Shown piece by piece: positions 14,882 to 15,274 of a DNA stretch of 15,274 nt (its first letter is position 1; the number at the start of each line of letters is the position of its first letter). This DNA is from an uncultured Collinsella sp. (lineage in GTDB: Bacteria > Actinomycetota > Coriobacteriia > Coriobacteriales > Coriobacteriaceae), in the NCBI GenBank assembly GCA_900549535.1, contig UROR01000042.1, forward strand, positions 1 to 15,274. The letters are read 5' to 3'. A program made the position numbers and the translations under genes. The notes beneath the pieces are model-generated. The model searched no databases. It was not told the DNA's origin and was given only the letters and a program-made list of their open reading frames with translations.

Positions 14882-15274
14882 CTAATCCCCGGGTGCGGCT
14901 GCTACGCTCACTACTTGAGAATCGTAGACCGCCCAGTATGTTCCATCCAAGAGTCGCAACACGAAACAGCGGTCATCTTTGCCTATTTCGGCGGCGTTTA
15001 CGCATTTCTGAAGATCGGCGTGGCGCGCGTAGCGGCCGACGAGCTTATCTCCATTTACAAGCACGACTTTAAGGTCGAGGCCCATCTTCTCGTACATGAC
15101 AATGCGATCTAAAACGGACACCTCGCTTGAGTCGAAGTCGGGCCTTTGCCCACCGCGGCGAATCCCTCGTTCAGTCAATGCCCTGTCGATTCCGCCCTTT
15201 GCGTAGTCGCTCAGCTGGGAATAGATTCTGCCAGCGAGATCATCGGCCAAGACGCGCTCTGGGTCCCCGCCTGA
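14882..15274 (-). CDS. hypothetical protein, incomplete at the window edge
   Basis: I do not recognise this protein. The minus-strand frame is open from the window end to a TAG at 14882-14884, showing 130 residues. The only in-frame start seen is a TTG at 15250 with no ribosome-binding site, so the true start is probably beyond the window. The visible part has an amphipathic N-terminal stretch (RIYSQLSDYAKGGIDRAL), an Arg-rich turn, then a beta-rich C-terminal half (LKVVLVNGDKLVGRYARHA, later LRLLDGTYWAVYDSQVVSV). That alternation of hydrophobic strands and a GDKLVGR turn faintly recalls small beta-barrel folds such as Sm-like domains, but this is only an impression. It has no transmembrane segment. 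The position near the tRNA and a broken gene fits accessory DNA. Confidence 0.45.
   Translation of the reverse strand, partial: SGGDPERVLADDLAGRIYSQLSDYAKGGIDRALTERGIRRGGQRPDFDSSEVSVLDRIVMYEKMGLDLKVVLVNGDKLVGRYARHADLQKCVNAAEIGKDDRCFVLRLLDGTYWAVYDSQVVSVAAAPGD

Noticed and set aside
14825..15112. Plus-strand 95-codon ORF opposite the unknown minus-strand protein
   Set aside because: The minus-strand frame is longer, runs open to the window edge and looks more protein-like; both cannot easily be real.

Overview
The window is a high-GC, gene-dense bacterial chromosome segment. Its core, about 120 to 14054, carries thirteen consecutive plus-strand housekeeping genes with short gaps or overlaps of 4 to 14 bases. 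Protein style, codon use and gene content suggest an actinobacterium of the Coriobacteriia, most like Collinsella. This is inferred from remembered family sequences, not from a search.

Layout: a chimeric scpA and then scpB (chromosome condensation), rluB-type pseudouridine synthase, cmk (CMP kinase), a plsC-type acyltransferase, ispH (isoprenoid synthesis), a DUF512 radical-SAM protein, der (ribosome-assembly GTPase), plsY with an in-frame stop, gpsA, rpe, an IscS/NifS-type cysteine desulfurase, a Nif3-family protein, a zinc-ribbon coiled-coil protein, and coaBC (coenzyme A synthesis). GpsA, PlsY and PlsC are the three successive steps from dihydroxyacetone phosphate to phosphatidic acid, and all lie in this run. 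No convincing internal promoter or terminator is visible, so the run may be one or a few long transcripts. coaBC is followed by a well-formed promoter, tRNA-Pro(GGG) with encoded CCA, and a strong intrinsic terminator.

Beyond the terminator (about 14252 to 15274) the sequence changes character. It looks less GC-rich and holds a minus-strand truncated gamma-glutamylcyclotransferase-like gene, several inverted and direct repeats, a stretch of about 350 bases with no convincing gene, and a minus-strand ORF of unknown function that runs off the window edge. This resembles the remnant-rich DNA often found beside tRNA genes.

No new multi-gene defence or biosynthetic system is visible. The most striking features are damage or rearrangement in normally conserved genes. 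The scpA ORF begins with what looks like the N-terminus of SecA, joined in frame at a sequence that both proteins plausibly share. plsY has an in-frame TAA followed by an intact remainder. Der lacks the Asp of its second G3 motif, the zinc-ribbon protein lacks one of its four expected cysteines, and PlsC has Glu in place of the usual catalytic-motif Asp. Whether these are real biology or assembly and sequence errors cannot be decided from the sequence alone.
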